A stretch of DNA of 64,000 nucleotides from Alteribacter populi (GTDB lineage: Bacteria > Bacillota > Bacilli > Bacillales > Salisediminibacteriaceae), in assembly GCF_002352765.1 (NCBI RefSeq), contig NZ_KZ293963.1, forward strand, positions 1,758,368 to 1,822,367, in the 5' to 3' direction. Within the stretch, counting starts at the first letter, position 1. Each line of letters starts with the position of its first letter. The notes beneath the pieces were generated by a model. The model did not search any database. It had not been told where the DNA came from and was given only the letters and a program-made list of their open reading frames with translations. A program made the translations under genes and the position numbers. Below are positions 23,193 to 32,232 of this stretch, piece after piece.

Positions 23193-23867
23193 TTACATTT
23201 TTGCATAACGCAAATAATCAATTCCGTATTCTTTCATAAATCGTTTTAACCTTACCTGTTGATTAGGATCATCGGTCTTTCGGATTGCATCAGCTATTTG
23301 CGTATTTACTCTATTTTCTTCTTTTCCATAAACGGTAAAGACCGGGCCGATCACCTTCTGTTTAAATCCAACGGGAGCAATCCTCATAAAAGCGATATTC
23401 CCCGTTTCTACTACTGGCGAAAATAGAAATGGATATACGTAATCTATTTCTCCCGTCATCAACCGTTTGACTTCGATTTTCGTATGATCATACTTCATTA
23501 TTTTTACCGGTTCTAACGTCATTAGCATTAAATGGCCGCATAAATCCAGCATCGGCTTCGTGAATGCTTCTTTTTGGTCGCGGATAAATAAATCAAACAT
23601 TCTTGAACCGATAACAGTGACATAATCAAATGCAAACCAATGTTCAAAATGCAGATTCATTAGCTTATCAAACGCTTGTTCCTTAGGTTGTTGAGTTTTA
23701 TGTTTGAATAAGTGCTTCGCACGAACTTTCTCTCTCAGGTTTGCATTGTTTTCAATGTATGTAAAAAAGAGATCATACACATCCATTAATGCTTGCTCGC
23801 TTTTACTTTGCTTCTCACTTCGAAGTTTATTAAAGTCAACAACGAAAGATGTCCGTCTTTTTGCCAT
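23193..23867 (-). CDS. Uncharacterised 224-residue protein
   Basis: I do not recognise this protein. The start ATG 23867 has a good site (AAAGGAAG). There is no signal peptide or membrane helix. The N-terminal half (~1-85) is charged and helical; the middle has an aromatic cluster HWFAFDYVTVIGSRMFDLF at about 73-91. The C-terminal half looks alpha/beta, with KIMKYDHTKIEVKRLMTGE and hydrophobic strands, ending in a basic YGIDYLRYAKM. The HWFAFDY pattern resembles the helical N-terminal region of some SEC-C-containing bacterial proteins, but no SEC-C zinc motif is present. Codon use and ribosome site look normal, so it is very likely expressed. It stands alone between murC and the NAPRTase-like gene. 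Confidence 0.75.
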   Translation of the reverse strand: MAKRRTSFVVDFNKLRSEKQSKSEQALMDVYDLFFTYIENNANLREKVRAKHLFKHKTQQPKEQAFDKLMNLHFEHWFAFDYVTVIGSRMFDLFIRDQKEAFTKPMLDLCGHLMLMTLEPVKIMKYDHTKIEVKRLMTGEIDYVYPFLFSPVVETGNIAFMRIAPVGFKQKVIGPVFTVYGKEENRVNTQIADAIRKTDDPNQQVRLKRFMKEYGIDYLRYAKM

Positions 23868-24000
23868 ACTACGTTCTTCCTTTCACCAAACAATGAATCA
23901 GGGCTAATCTTAACAATTTATTTTTTAAAGGAAAGGAAAAGGCTGCGCCGAGCATGCCTGACGCAACCTTTGCATTATTTGCTTGGTACTTTTCTGAAGG

Positions 24001-24177
24001 CTCTATTATTAAAGATTGTTGCTATTTGTTTATGAGCGTTAGGTAAGCGAATGCTTGCCCTGTCACACGTAGCGTGACAGTATTTAACATAGATGATCAT
24101 GAAGGGCAAATTCATTTGTCCGTAACACCCTTTGTGCCCGAAAAAACTTCAAAAAGCAGCAAACCTTTCGAAAACAG
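24001..24177 (+). repeat. Nested-hairpin repeat 3, long form
   Basis: It begins AAAGATTGTTGCTATTTG, then TTAGGTAAGCGAATGCTTGCC, a second hairpin CTGTCACaC-GTA-GcGTGACAG (24059-24079), and closes with AAAAAGCAGCAAACCTTTCG and AAAACAGC. The end of the element touches the stop codon of the gene at 24178. It is a close relative of 55852-55990. Confidence 0.78.
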
Positions 24178-25284
24178 CTACTCTTTTAAATCAATTCTTT
24201 CCAACCGAGAATTCGGCCGATATTTTCGCCCCTGCTTTGCTTCATGCTCTCCATTTAAAAGCACATTATCACCTGTAAAAGAAACGTTTAACTTAAGTAA
24301 ACTGCTACCTACACCATAAATATCTACAGGTGCTTTCATTTCTTCATAGCAGGCAATTCGCTTTGCATCAAACCCACCGGACGCGACAATTTTAACATGA
24401 TTAAATCCTTCCTTGTCTAATGCTTCTCGTAAAGCAAATACAAGTTTTGGATTAACACCTCTAGGATCGAATGTCCCAAGAAGTTCTGGGTTTCGAGTAA
24501 AATACTTATCAACCAGAGTATTTGACGTATCAACTCTGACGCCTTTTAATGTGTCACCAAATTCTCGTGCTACTTTTAGAGAGTCTGTGACCACATCATT
24601 GTTGTAATCGACAAGAGCCATTAACTCATCTTGTGGATACGTCTCATGATAGGCATGACTAGCCGCTACAATATCCCCTTTAAATAGCTGAATAAGAGCA
24701 TGCGGCATCGTCCCCATTCCCTTTTTTCCCCACCATTCATTCATAGCATGGGTAGCCTGGGCTTTAGAACCGCCAATATATGCCGCGTAACCGTCACCCG
24801 ATTGTTGGGTATAGTGATCATCTCTGTCACCCATGAAAATTACCGGTTTATCAATGCCACCCGATTGGGCAGCTTTGACAACTTCATAAACATTAGTAGA
24901 CACCGAGGTTCTCCGGGCTAAAATACCGTCAATAACCCCTTCTAAATAACCGAAATTCTCATACGCCCCTTTGATGGTTAAAACCGTTTCAAAGGGAGCG
25001 ATTTTATCACCGTCTTCAAGTGAATGAATTTCAAGCTGTTCCGGATTCTTCGCAAATGTTTTTAATAAAGCAATCACTTCATCTGTGCCACATAAAACGG
25101 CATGCTTTTTTTGAAAAAATTGCATGAGTATTTCATTATTGGGCTTGTGTTTTTCAGCAATTTCTCTCGTTTTCAGAAAATAAACCGCAGAAAACCAGCC
25201 CTCTCCAATACGTTCATCAAACTTAAAAGTCCGATTTGTTAACCGCTTAATTTTACCTTCTAGCTTTAAGTGAATTTCTTTCAT
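24178..25284 (-). CDS. Nicotinate phosphoribosyltransferase-like protein
   Basis: Start ATG 25284 has GAGGAG 7 bases upstream (368 residues). The protein fits the nicotinate/quinolinate phosphoribosyltransferase superfamily: NRTFKFDERIGEGWFSAVYFLKT at the start, EDGDKIAPFETVLTI near 90, the substrate segment IFMGDRDDHYTQQSGDGYAAY, and the barrel phosphate-binding stretches GVRVDTSN and IVASGGFD near 310. The family makes nicotinate mononucleotide from nicotinate and PRPP (NAD salvage). The protein belongs to the shorter subfamily rather than classic PncB (~490), so substrate specificity is less certain. A 62-residue gene lies 54 bases upstream in the same orientation. Confidence 0.85.
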   Translation of the reverse strand: MKEIHLKLEGKIKRLTNRTFKFDERIGEGWFSAVYFLKTREIAEKHKPNNEILMQFFQKKHAVLCGTDEVIALLKTFAKNPEQLEIHSLEDGDKIAPFETVLTIKGAYENFGYLEGVIDGILARRTSVSTNVYEVVKAAQSGGIDKPVIFMGDRDDHYTQQSGDGYAAYIGGSKAQATHAMNEWWGKKGMGTMPHALIQLFKGDIVAASHAYHETYPQDELMALVDYNNDVVTDSLKVAREFGDTLKGVRVDTSNTLVDKYFTRNPELLGTFDPRGVNPKLVFALREALDKEGFNHVKIVASGGFDAKRIACYEEMKAPVDIYGVGSSLLKLNVSFTGDNVLLNGEHEAKQGRKYRPNSRLERIDLKE

Positions 25285-25338
25285 ATGACTTCTCCTCAAT
25301 AAAATCGTCACATTGCCTGCATGATTTATTTTGATCGA

Positions 25339-25527
25339 TTAGTGATAAATTTCGTGCTGCCTTTTTTCTATAATAACAGCTTCTACAATTTCAATTAAAT
25401 CCTCTTCACTTACATAGTGTATCCCGTCTCGAATGACGACTAATTGTAATTGCTCTTCTTCCTTCAACATTCGAAGCCAACCCGGTGAAACAAATTGAAC
25501 TAGATTTACTAATGGAAGGTGCTCCAT
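25339..25527 (-). CDS. Small uncharacterised protein, 62 residues
   Basis: ATG 25527 is preceded by a strong AGGAGGG site, which favours this start over a longer frame extending to 25638. The 62-residue product (MEHLPLVNLVQFVSPGWLRM..., ending QHEIYH) is amphipathic, acidic and without cysteines or a membrane helix. It contains VVIRDGIHYVSEEDLIEIVE, which could be a small alpha/beta fold. It lies just upstream of the NAPRTase-like gene in the same direction, probably in one transcript. No family recognised. Confidence 0.65.
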   Translation of the reverse strand: MEHLPLVNLVQFVSPGWLRMLKEEEQLQLVVIRDGIHYVSEEDLIEIVEAVIIEKRQHEIYH

Positions 25528-25802
25528 GTCGATCCCTCCTGAGACTAGTTTTTTTGTTACCTTTTTTGATCTTCGTGTTTCGGAACTTATTAGTGTATGT
25601 TCAATTAGAGGGACAATAAAGCTGAAGATCGGATTCAACAGCTATAATGCCGGTCTTTTTGAACACGATCTATTAAGGATCTTTACTCATAAACAAAACC
25701 TAATTCGAGATTGAGAGGAAATGAATATATACTTTTACCTTCTATATTATGATTCACTTACTCATATTGTAAAGAAAAAGAGTAAAAGTGTGTAGTCTTA
25801 TT

Positions 25803-28352
25803 TTACCCTTTTCCAACAATTATTTCTTCCAATTCTTCATTTGTTAAATAGACATCACGTGGTTTACTCCCTTTCGAAGGAGAAATAATTCCTCGTTCTT
25901 CCATAATATCAATTAATCGCGCTGCTCGGTTAAAGCCCATTCGGAAGCGTCGTTGTAAAAGAGAAGACGATGCTGCTTGCTGCTCGATAACAAATCGGCA
26001 TACCTCTTCAAACATCGGGTCTTCCTCTCCTCCGGTATCCTGAGACTTTAATTCCTCCTTTTCAAAAAGAAAAGACGGTGGTCCGTTCCTTTTTACATGT
26101 TCGGTCACTCGTTCAATTTCATCATCAGAGACAAACGCCCCTTGCAATCGGACAGGTTTTGACTCTCCGTTCCCTAAGAATAGCATATCTCCTCGACCGA
26201 GTAATCTCTCCGCACCTGAAGCATCCAAAATTGTACGTGAATCCGTTTGTGCTGAGACAGAGAAAGCAACTCTTGTAGGGATATTCGCTTTAATCAATCC
26301 TGTAATGACATCGACTGAAGGACGTTGCGTCGCTACAAGTAAATGAATCCCACACGCTCTTGCTTTTTGAGCAATCCGGCAAATTGCATCTTCTACATCT
26401 TGAGGAGAGACCATCATTAGGTCGGCCAGCTCATCAACTACAACGACAAGATAAGGAAAAGTTTGATCTTCTTTCCCTTGCTCCTTCATTTTTTGATTAT
26501 AACGATTCAAATCTCTGGAGCCAGTCTCGGCAAAACGTTCATAACGTCTTTCCATTTCCTCAACTGCCCATTTCAGTGCTTGTGTCGCTTCTTTAGCATC
26601 AGTAATCACAGGTGCAGCTAAATGCGGGATTCCGTTATAAGGAGCCAATTCCACCATCTTTGGATCAATGAGTAAGAACCGCACATTCTTTGGTGAAGCC
26701 TTATAAAGAAGACTTAACAAAATAGCATTTACACATACACTTTTACCAGATCCGGTCGCACCAGCAATTAAACCATGGGGCATCTTTTGTAAGTCTGTCA
26801 CAATCGGCTGCCCACCGATATCGACACCAAGCGCTGCCATAAGAGGGGACTCACTTTGAATATACGATTTACTTTTTAAAATATCACGTAAAAATACAGG
26901 AGATGATTTTCGGTTAGGTACTTCAATGCCAATCGTGTTCTTTCCTGGAATAGGAGCTTCAATTCTTATATCCTTTGCAGCCAGGCTCAATTTAATGTCA
27001 TCTTGTAAATTGGTTATTTTACTAACCTTCACTCCGGGCTCCGGTTGAACTTCAAACCGTGTTACCGATGGACCTCTCGTCACATTAACGACTTTTGCCC
27101 GTACATTGAAGTATTCCAGCGTCTGATTGAGAAGTTGTGACTGCTCTGTTAACTCTTGATCATCTTCTTCTCTCCTGCTCGGTGGTACTTCTAGTAAATG
27201 AAGCTCTGGTAACGCCCCTTTACCACGATTCATTTTTTCTCTACGCTCCTGTTTGACACGGTCTCGCTGAAACATTAATACATTGAAAGGCACACCTGAA
27301 GAGGCAGTTTTTTTCTTGTTTTTTTGCTGAACGGTTCGGTTCTGAGCGTCAGTAGATTCCCTTGATTCCTGAACTCTTTCCGTCACTACCTCCACTTCGT
27401 CTTGTGCGGGTAATGACTTTACAGACATCTCTACTTCTTCGATAGTTTTTGGGTAGTTTTGTGAATTTTCTTCAATAAATTCATGCTCTGAAGTTGAAGA
27501 ATCGTGCGCTTCTAAATTTACCTGTTCATCGTCAAGTTCAATTTCATTCCTGACAGGTTCGGTTAATTCAAGGGTAGCGGAAACCTCTTTTTCCTTAGAG
27601 AATTCATTTGATTCGTGCAGAACTGGCTCTTTTTCATCATCATCCTTTGATTCAAAACGAACCTTAGGAGCCTCTTCTTCCGATAGGGACTGATTGTCTT
27701 CAGTGCTCATTTCCGGTTCCAATGGTGAGTCCGCAATTGGATTTTCTTCAATAGTTGAATCAGCCTCTGACAAGTTTCCTGTAATTGAAGGCTTTGTTAC
27801 TAACCCTTCAAGGTGTAAAAATTCGTTCAAAACGTCTTCTTGGTATTGTTGTAAGGTCTCTTCTTCACGTTCCCCAAATCCAAATACCGGAGACGGAATT
27901 TGTCGGACAGCAAAGCCTTTCCCACCAAATTTTGTTTTATTAATCTTCTCATCTAACTTTTGGTGTGAAACTAAGTCCGCCGCAGATGCTGACTTTTCTT
28001 CAGGCTTATTTGGTTTTCGTGAATCAAGAGTTTTTGGCCTCGGACTTTCTTTATTTTCGAAAGAACGTTCCTTCACGTTTTCTGGATTCGGCTTCGGTTC
28101 TGCATTATGTACATGTTGACCGATCGGCTCGTTGTCTGGTACAACAGGAAATCGAAACGGACCGCTTTTCGGATATTGATGAATGAGTTTAGCATTTTCT
28201 TCTTTTTTTAAAGGGAGCGATCTTGTATTTTTTTTAAATACAGGTTGTTTTACTTGCTCTTGTTTCTCGTAAGAAGGAGTTTGATACTCATCTTGATCAT
28301 TTACAAACATTTCTTTTAATTGATTTATCATGCGTTGAACGTTAAATCTCAT
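25803..28352 (-). CDS. sftA: DNA translocase SftA (FtsK/SpoIIIE family)
   Basis: SftA is the soluble FtsK-family ATPase of Bacilli that clears chromosomal DNA from the closing division septum. The start is taken as ATG 28352 (AAAGGTG upstream), giving 849 residues. Unlike SpoIIIE it has no N-terminal membrane helices: residues ~1-370 are acidic, low-complexity linker. The motor domain spans ~390-770, with Walker A in AGATGSGKSVCVNAILL and Walker B in YLVVVVDELADLMM. A C-terminal winged-helix gamma domain (~780-845: SSLLQRRFRMGFNRAARL) would read polar SRS/KOPS-like sequences. The position downstream of murC and near ytpQ fits ytpT/sftA. Confidence 0.94.
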   Translation of the reverse strand: MRFNVQRMINQLKEMFVNDQDEYQTPSYEKQEQVKQPVFKKNTRSLPLKKEENAKLIHQYPKSGPFRFPVVPDNEPIGQHVHNAEPKPNPENVKERSFENKESPRPKTLDSRKPNKPEEKSASAADLVSHQKLDEKINKTKFGGKGFAVRQIPSPVFGFGEREEETLQQYQEDVLNEFLHLEGLVTKPSITGNLSEADSTIEENPIADSPLEPEMSTEDNQSLSEEEAPKVRFESKDDDEKEPVLHESNEFSKEKEVSATLELTEPVRNEIELDDEQVNLEAHDSSTSEHEFIEENSQNYPKTIEEVEMSVKSLPAQDEVEVVTERVQESRESTDAQNRTVQQKNKKKTASSGVPFNVLMFQRDRVKQERREKMNRGKGALPELHLLEVPPSRREEDDQELTEQSQLLNQTLEYFNVRAKVVNVTRGPSVTRFEVQPEPGVKVSKITNLQDDIKLSLAAKDIRIEAPIPGKNTIGIEVPNRKSSPVFLRDILKSKSYIQSESPLMAALGVDIGGQPIVTDLQKMPHGLIAGATGSGKSVCVNAILLSLLYKASPKNVRFLLIDPKMVELAPYNGIPHLAAPVITDAKEATQALKWAVEEMERRYERFAETGSRDLNRYNQKMKEQGKEDQTFPYLVVVVDELADLMMVSPQDVEDAICRIAQKARACGIHLLVATQRPSVDVITGLIKANIPTRVAFSVSAQTDSRTILDASGAERLLGRGDMLFLGNGESKPVRLQGAFVSDDEIERVTEHVKRNGPPSFLFEKEELKSQDTGGEEDPMFEEVCRFVIEQQAASSSLLQRRFRMGFNRAARLIDIMEERGIISPSKGSKPRDVYLTNEELEEIIVGKG

Positions 28353-28372
28353 AAAAATCACACCTTTTTCTA

Positions 28373-28770
28373 CGATGTCTCGATTAAAGGGTACAAGGAA
28401 GCATTGAGATAGCTAACCTTAAACCGCTTATCGGTCACGAAAAATAATCCTTTTTTTAAGATGAAAGTAAAGGTATCCCCATTTTAACAGAAAATTTCTC
28501 GGACCGGAGACCTAATCCTCGCTTCATTCTTTTAAATCTAGACAGGCAAGCATACGTTTGCCTAAACAATCTTTTATTGAAATAAAGTCCCTCATTAAGA
28601 AACTTCGATTGCCGCAAAGCTTTAATGACGGAAGCCGTTAGTAGCCCTTTATTCCTTTAAAGAGAATGTTCAAAAAGTCCGCTAAAAATAGCTGTCGTAT
28701 CTCTTCGTTTGCTCTTTTTATGCACCTATTAAACACGCTACTTTAAAGAAGTTAACCTTTCTTAAAGTAC
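28373..28770. other. Intergenic region between sftA and ytpQ
   Basis: No gene is seen. A hairpin AGGCAAGCATACGTTTGCCT (28552-28571) is a remnant of the inner arm of repeat 3. The region must contain the sftA promoter; no convincing consensus was picked. Confidence 0.45.
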
Positions 28771-28799
28771 GAAAAAACTGACACCGTATAGATGTCAGT
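28771..28799 (-). terminator. ytpQ terminator
   Basis: ACTGACA (28777-28783) and TGTCAGT (28793-28799) form the stem; on the minus strand TTTTTT follows. Confidence 0.8.
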
Positions 28800-28853
28800 C
28801 ATATTTTTTAAGATGAGTCTATAAATTATTTGCCATTGAGCCTTGAATATTCT

Positions 28854-29651
28854 TTAGTCTTTTGGCTTACGCTGAGCCATAATGAAGACGGGCTCTAGTT
28901 CACCATTATCATACATGAATGGCAGAGCGGTAATCGGTGATGTCCCTTTCGCGTAAAACTGAAAAGCCATCTGTGCTAACACATCGTATCCTCGTTCGTT
29001 TTGCATATCTCCGAAGATTAAAACATCCTGATGAGGTATGGAGATTGTAAGTTGTCCTTCGGTTCGTTCATCCATCTCTTTAAGAAAAGCATCATTTAGG
29101 ATTCTGCTTGCGTCATAGCCGTCGTTCGTGTTAACAAAATAAAACGTGTTTCCGGCAACAGTATCAGTTTTTATGTCTTGATTTAATGAACGAAGATTAA
29201 ACAGAGCAGACTCTTCAACTTCTTGTTTACTTACACCTTCAGAAACGATATGCTCCTTGGTTAATAGGACGTACGTTTTTCCAATATCAATAGCATAATA
29301 AATTCGTGTCTCTGCAGTATGTTCTGTGGAAATAAGCAGATCACCCTCAGACGTTTCAGTAGGAAAAGACGTCGAACGAATGACAGGGAAAATTCGCTGC
29401 TCATTCCCTTTAATTTGCACACTTGATGCCATTGCCTTGACACTTTCACGAATATAGTGGAGAACTTCTACCAGCGCTTTTTCTTCATCTTTCTTGAATT
29501 TATCGGATAAAGGATTTAACGAAACAGTTAAGCCTTTTTTTGTATTTTTTTCTACAACTCTATAGGTTTCATTTTCACGGTCAAAAGATGTGATAAAGGG
29601 CTCATTTTTAAGGTTTTCATCGAGCAAACGTTTGATTTCGATCGGTTTCAT
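28854..29651 (-). CDS. ytpQ: YtpQ, DUF1444 family protein
   Basis: The 265-residue soluble protein matches the YtpQ/UPF0354 family in length (~269) and in its opening MKPIEIKRLLDENL and closing ITALPFMYDNGELEPVFI. No catalytic motif is evident and the family has no assigned function. Start ATG 29651 has AGGAGGC. In B. subtilis ytpQ and ytpP are adjacent; here they are 529 bases apart because a 323-bp MITE-like element and part of repeat 3 lie between them. Confidence 0.9.
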   Translation of the reverse strand: MKPIEIKRLLDENLKNEPFITSFDRENETYRVVEKNTKKGLTVSLNPLSDKFKKDEEKALVEVLHYIRESVKAMASSVQIKGNEQRIFPVIRSTSFPTETSEGDLLISTEHTAETRIYYAIDIGKTYVLLTKEHIVSEGVSKQEVEESALFNLRSLNQDIKTDTVAGNTFYFVNTNDGYDASRILNDAFLKEMDERTEGQLTISIPHQDVLIFGDMQNERGYDVLAQMAFQFYAKGTSPITALPFMYDNGELEPVFIMAQRKPKD

Positions 29652-29724
29652 CGTTTATTGCCTCCTAAGTCTAGCGGACTCCCTGTATTTTAACATGCGA
29701 CCACAAAGATACAAAGAGAAGCGC

Positions 29725-29795
29725 AATATGAGCGTTAGCAAGTATCCTCCTGCCTAACACTCAGTATATAAATAGCAACAATTTTCTATTATAAG
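29725..29795 (-). repeat. Degraded inverted copy of repeat 3
   Basis: AGCGTTAGCAAG, TGCCTAACACTC and AAATAGCAACAATTTTCTA correspond in order to the arms of the inverted copy at 43612-43680. Confidence 0.5.
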
Positions 29796-29854
29796 AATCG
29801 ACATAAAAAAGAAGACTCTCGACTTTTTATGCCGAGAGCCTGCCTTTATTATTT

Positions 29855-30177
29855 AGGGATTGCCGAATAACTCTAGAACTCAAATACAAAGGGTGCCGCT
29901 TCCATGGCTTCGCTTTCCGCAGAAAACGCTTCAGCCTCCTCATTCGCGAAAGGCGTGCTCACTGCGGGGTCTTCTGCTTCTCCTGCGGTTCCTCGTCGCA
30001 AAAAGACCATTGTTGCTTTTCCTGAGGGAGTCTCCGCCATTGCAGCAGCACCCTTGGCTCCCTCAAAATCAAGTGCAAGGCTTTTAGCAAAAGAAGAGTA
30101 TTTCCTTGCAGATTCTCTCCATGAGAAAGAGCATATCCCCTTGCCATGTAGTCGTATGCTACTTATTCAGCAGCCTC
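29855..30177. mobile_element. MITE-like element, copy B (323 bp) inserted at the ytpP stop codon
   Basis: The ends AGGGATTGCCGAATAACTC and CTTATTCAGCAGCCTC match copy A at 12476-12810 in inverted orientation. It is flanked by the perfect 5-bp direct repeat TATTT (29850-29854 and 30178-30182). The right duplicate overlaps two bases of the ytpP stop codon (30181-30183), which stays functional. Interior sequence is about 90% identical by eye to copy A, apart from a short indel in copy A (ATACACATGTGGG). No transposase gene inside. Confidence 0.87.
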
Positions 30178-30180
30178 TAT

Positions 30181-30501
30181 TTAATTCGCTAAACCTTCAT
30201 CTAAAAACTGCTCAATTTGCTCTTTCGTCTTACGGTCTTTAGTCACAAAACGATGAACTTCTGTGCCGTTCCTAAAGAATAAAAAGCTGGGAATCCCAAA
30301 AATGTCATGCTCCTGACAAATTTCAATAAACTGATCTCGATTCACTTTATAAAATTGAAGAGAAGAATACTTTTCTTCGATAGCAGGAAGCTCCGGTTCA
30401 ATGACGACACAGTCTGGGCACCAGCCTGCCGTAAACATAAATACCGTTCCGTCTTCATTCTTCACTTTGTCAAATTGCTCTACTGATTGAATTGATTTCA
30501 T
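30181..30501 (-). CDS. ytpP: YtpP, thioredoxin-like protein
   Basis: The 106-residue single-domain thioredoxin fold has the active site Cys28-Pro-Asp-Cys31 in FTAGWCPDCVVIEP and the cis-proline segment FGIPSFLFF near 71. CPDC differs from the CGPC of general thioredoxin and suggests a specialised redox partner; the partner is unknown. Start ATG 30501 has AGGAGGG. The gene for the PfoR-type membrane protein ends 13 bases upstream in the same direction, so the two may be co-transcribed. The ytpP stop codon abuts a MITE-like insertion. Confidence 0.93.
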   Translation of the reverse strand: MKSIQSVEQFDKVKNEDGTVFMFTAGWCPDCVVIEPELPAIEEKYSSLQFYKVNRDQFIEICQEHDIFGIPSFLFFRNGTEVHRFVTKDRKTKEQIEQFLDEGLAN

Positions 30502-30513
30502 TTCTCTTCCCTC

Positions 30514-31524
30514 CTAGGAATGATGGATTTTCATATCGCCGAATCTAATTCGCCCTTGTTTACGTAACAATTCTGATAATAAAAGACTCAGCACTGCGGG
30601 TCCAATAAAATGCATCAAAAGCACGATTAAAAACACCTCTGCTGTAAATCCCATTGCTGTAAAAGCCATAATTTGTCCCACAAAACCACTTGTCCCCATG
30701 CCAGCACCTGCAGAAAGGTTTTCCATTTCAAAGACAACAGTGGAAAGAGGACCTAAAGCCGCACCTGCTAATGTTGGAGGCAAGAGAATCCAAGGGTTTT
30801 TCACGACATTTGAAATTTGCAGCATCGATGTGCCAATTCCGAGTGCGACTAACCCTGACCAACGATTTTCCCGATAACTACTTACAGCAAACCCAATCAT
30901 TTGAGCAGCACAGCCAACTGCGGCTGCACCAGCAGCAATCCCTTCAAGACCTAACATAATGGCAATCGCCGCACTTGAAATAGGCGCTGTTAGAGCAACT
31001 CCCATTAGAACAGCGACTAAAATCCCCATAATAAAAGGTTGTTGTTCAGTTGCCCACATAATCAATTCACCAAACTGTTCTATTCCCGTTTGAATTCCGG
31101 GTCCAATCAAAGTCGCCGTGCCAACACCAGTTAATATCGTTACAAACGGTGTTACGATAATATCAATTTTTGTCTCTTGTGATACTAGCTTCCCTACTTC
31201 AGTAGAAAGTAAAGAAGCTATAAATGCTCCGGCTGGTCCCCCTAATTCCGCACCAGCAGCCCCACTAATGACAGCCGCAAATAAAACAAGCCTCGGTGCT
31301 TTTAACCCGTAGGCTATTGCTACACCAATAGCAGGCCCCATAAGACTCATCGCCTTATCACCAACTGACGTGAGCCAACCGATATTTAGTTGATCACCAG
31401 CCGTTTGAATAATAAGACCAATGATAAGGGAAGAAAACAAGCCTAACGCCATATAGCTTAACGCATCAATAACATACGTTTGAAAAGAGGGTCTGATCCC
31501 TTTTCGACTAAAAAAATCCTTCAC
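30514..31524 (-). CDS. PfoR-like PTS EIIC-type membrane protein
   Basis: Starting at GTG 31524 (GAAAGGTG, 8 bases upstream) gives 336 residues; a longer frame to 31611 has no ribosome site. The protein is very hydrophobic, with about nine predicted membrane segments, repeated Gly/Ala-rich loops (SGAAGAELGGPAGAFIAS, GAGMGTSGFVGQIMAF) and TPFVTILTGVGTATLIGPG. It matches the PTS_EIIC_2/PfoR family, which resembles the membrane domain of phosphotransferase permeases but lacks EIIA/EIIB domains. Substrate and function are unknown; the PfoR name comes from a toxin regulator in Clostridium. It is upstream of ytpP. Confidence 0.82.
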   Translation of the reverse strand: MKDFFSRKGIRPSFQTYVIDALSYMALGLFSSLIIGLIIQTAGDQLNIGWLTSVGDKAMSLMGPAIGVAIAYGLKAPRLVLFAAVISGAAGAELGGPAGAFIASLLSTEVGKLVSQETKIDIIVTPFVTILTGVGTATLIGPGIQTGIEQFGELIMWATEQQPFIMGILVAVLMGVALTAPISSAAIAIMLGLEGIAAGAAAVGCAAQMIGFAVSSYRENRWSGLVALGIGTSMLQISNVVKNPWILLPPTLAGAALGPLSTVVFEMENLSAGAGMGTSGFVGQIMAFTAMGFTAEVFLIVLLMHFIGPAVLSLLLSELLRKQGRIRFGDMKIHHS

Positions 31525-31630
31525 TGCTTCGACACCTTTCAATTGTTCTTTATGTACGACCCCTACTTCCCTAATCATATCATAACGGAGAAGGCAAAAA
31601 AAAATGAACAAGGTTTCCCCCTATTCATTA

Positions 31631-31695
31631 AGCAAAACCGCATAGCGGTCTTTTATTAAAAGGCTCTTTTCTAAAAGATTGTTGCTTTTTATTTT
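31631..31695 (+). repeat. Repeat-2 leader joined to start of repeat 3
   Basis: AAAACCGCATAGCGGTCTTT, TTATTAAAAGGCTCTTTTC and TAAAAGATTGTTGCTTTTT reproduce the first part of the composite at 16659-16820. The ACCGC-ATA-GCGGT hairpin with T-rich tail resembles a small terminator on the plus strand. Confidence 0.72.
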
Positions 31696-31722
31696 ATAAA
31701 AAAATAGCCATTTAAAAAACTC

Positions 31723-32232
31723 CTACTTAAGTTGTACAGATTGTACCATTTCAAAAAGCAACTCCGCATCATTCACAACGTCAGATAAAGAGCTTATTGT
31801 TGACCCTTTGACGCTATTGAAGCCAGCAATTACTTTATATGAATCATCGTCCATTTCCTCAATTATAAGGTACCCATTAACGTCATCATCTGTAACCATG
31901 TCAACGTAACGAGGATCTTCAGTCATTCGCTGAGCCTCTAATAATTCTTCTTTTGTTTCATAAGTTTCATTGTCACCAACAAACAAAAGATACATTTGGT
32001 CGTTATCATTTAATACAATGTTATATGAGTCCTCTTCCTCTACTTGTAAATGACCAGGTTTGTATATCTTTATACTATCATTTTCATATGTTGGTTCTTT
32101 TGGGTCTGCCTTCATTTTTTCCTCAAATGACTCTTCTGCGTGTTCAATCATTTGTTCTTCTGACACTGCACAAGCTGCTACGAAAGTTAAACCGACAGCC
32201 AAGAAAGCAGTTATTGCCTTTTTTACTACCAC
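31723..32232 (-). CDS. Predicted lipoprotein of unknown function
   Basis: GTG 32232 lies 8 bases after GGGAGGT (169 residues). The N-terminus has a short basic start, a hydrophobic core and a lipobox VAAC with Cys21, so the protein should be lipidated and held on the outer face of the membrane. The mature part is strongly acidic (EEDSYNIVLNDNDQ, TDDDVNGYLIIEEMDDDSY), as expected for a salt-adapted exported protein. It contains a probable alpha/beta domain but no motif I can name. It is divergent from ytoQ. Confidence 0.8.
   Translation of the reverse strand: MVVKKAITAFLAVGLTFVAACAVSEEQMIEHAEESFEEKMKADPKEPTYENDSIKIYKPGHLQVEEEDSYNIVLNDNDQMYLLFVGDNETYETKEELLEAQRMTEDPRYVDMVTDDDVNGYLIIEEMDDDSYKVIAGFNSVKGSTISSLSDVVNDAELLFEMVQSVQLK

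Noticed and set aside
22967..23239. 90-residue plus-strand frame between murC and the 224-residue gene
   Set aside because: It overlaps the end of a well-supported gene in antisense, has no ribosome site and is rich in AT-derived residues.
25526..25714. 62-residue plus-strand frame upstream of sftA's 3' side
   Set aside because: It is antisense to the strong ribosome site and upstream region of the 62-residue minus-strand gene and has no start signal of its own.
29860..30242. Frames across MITE copy B, running into ytpP antisense
   Set aside because: These are antisense or repeat-derived frames with no start signals. ytpP on the minus strand is the real gene.
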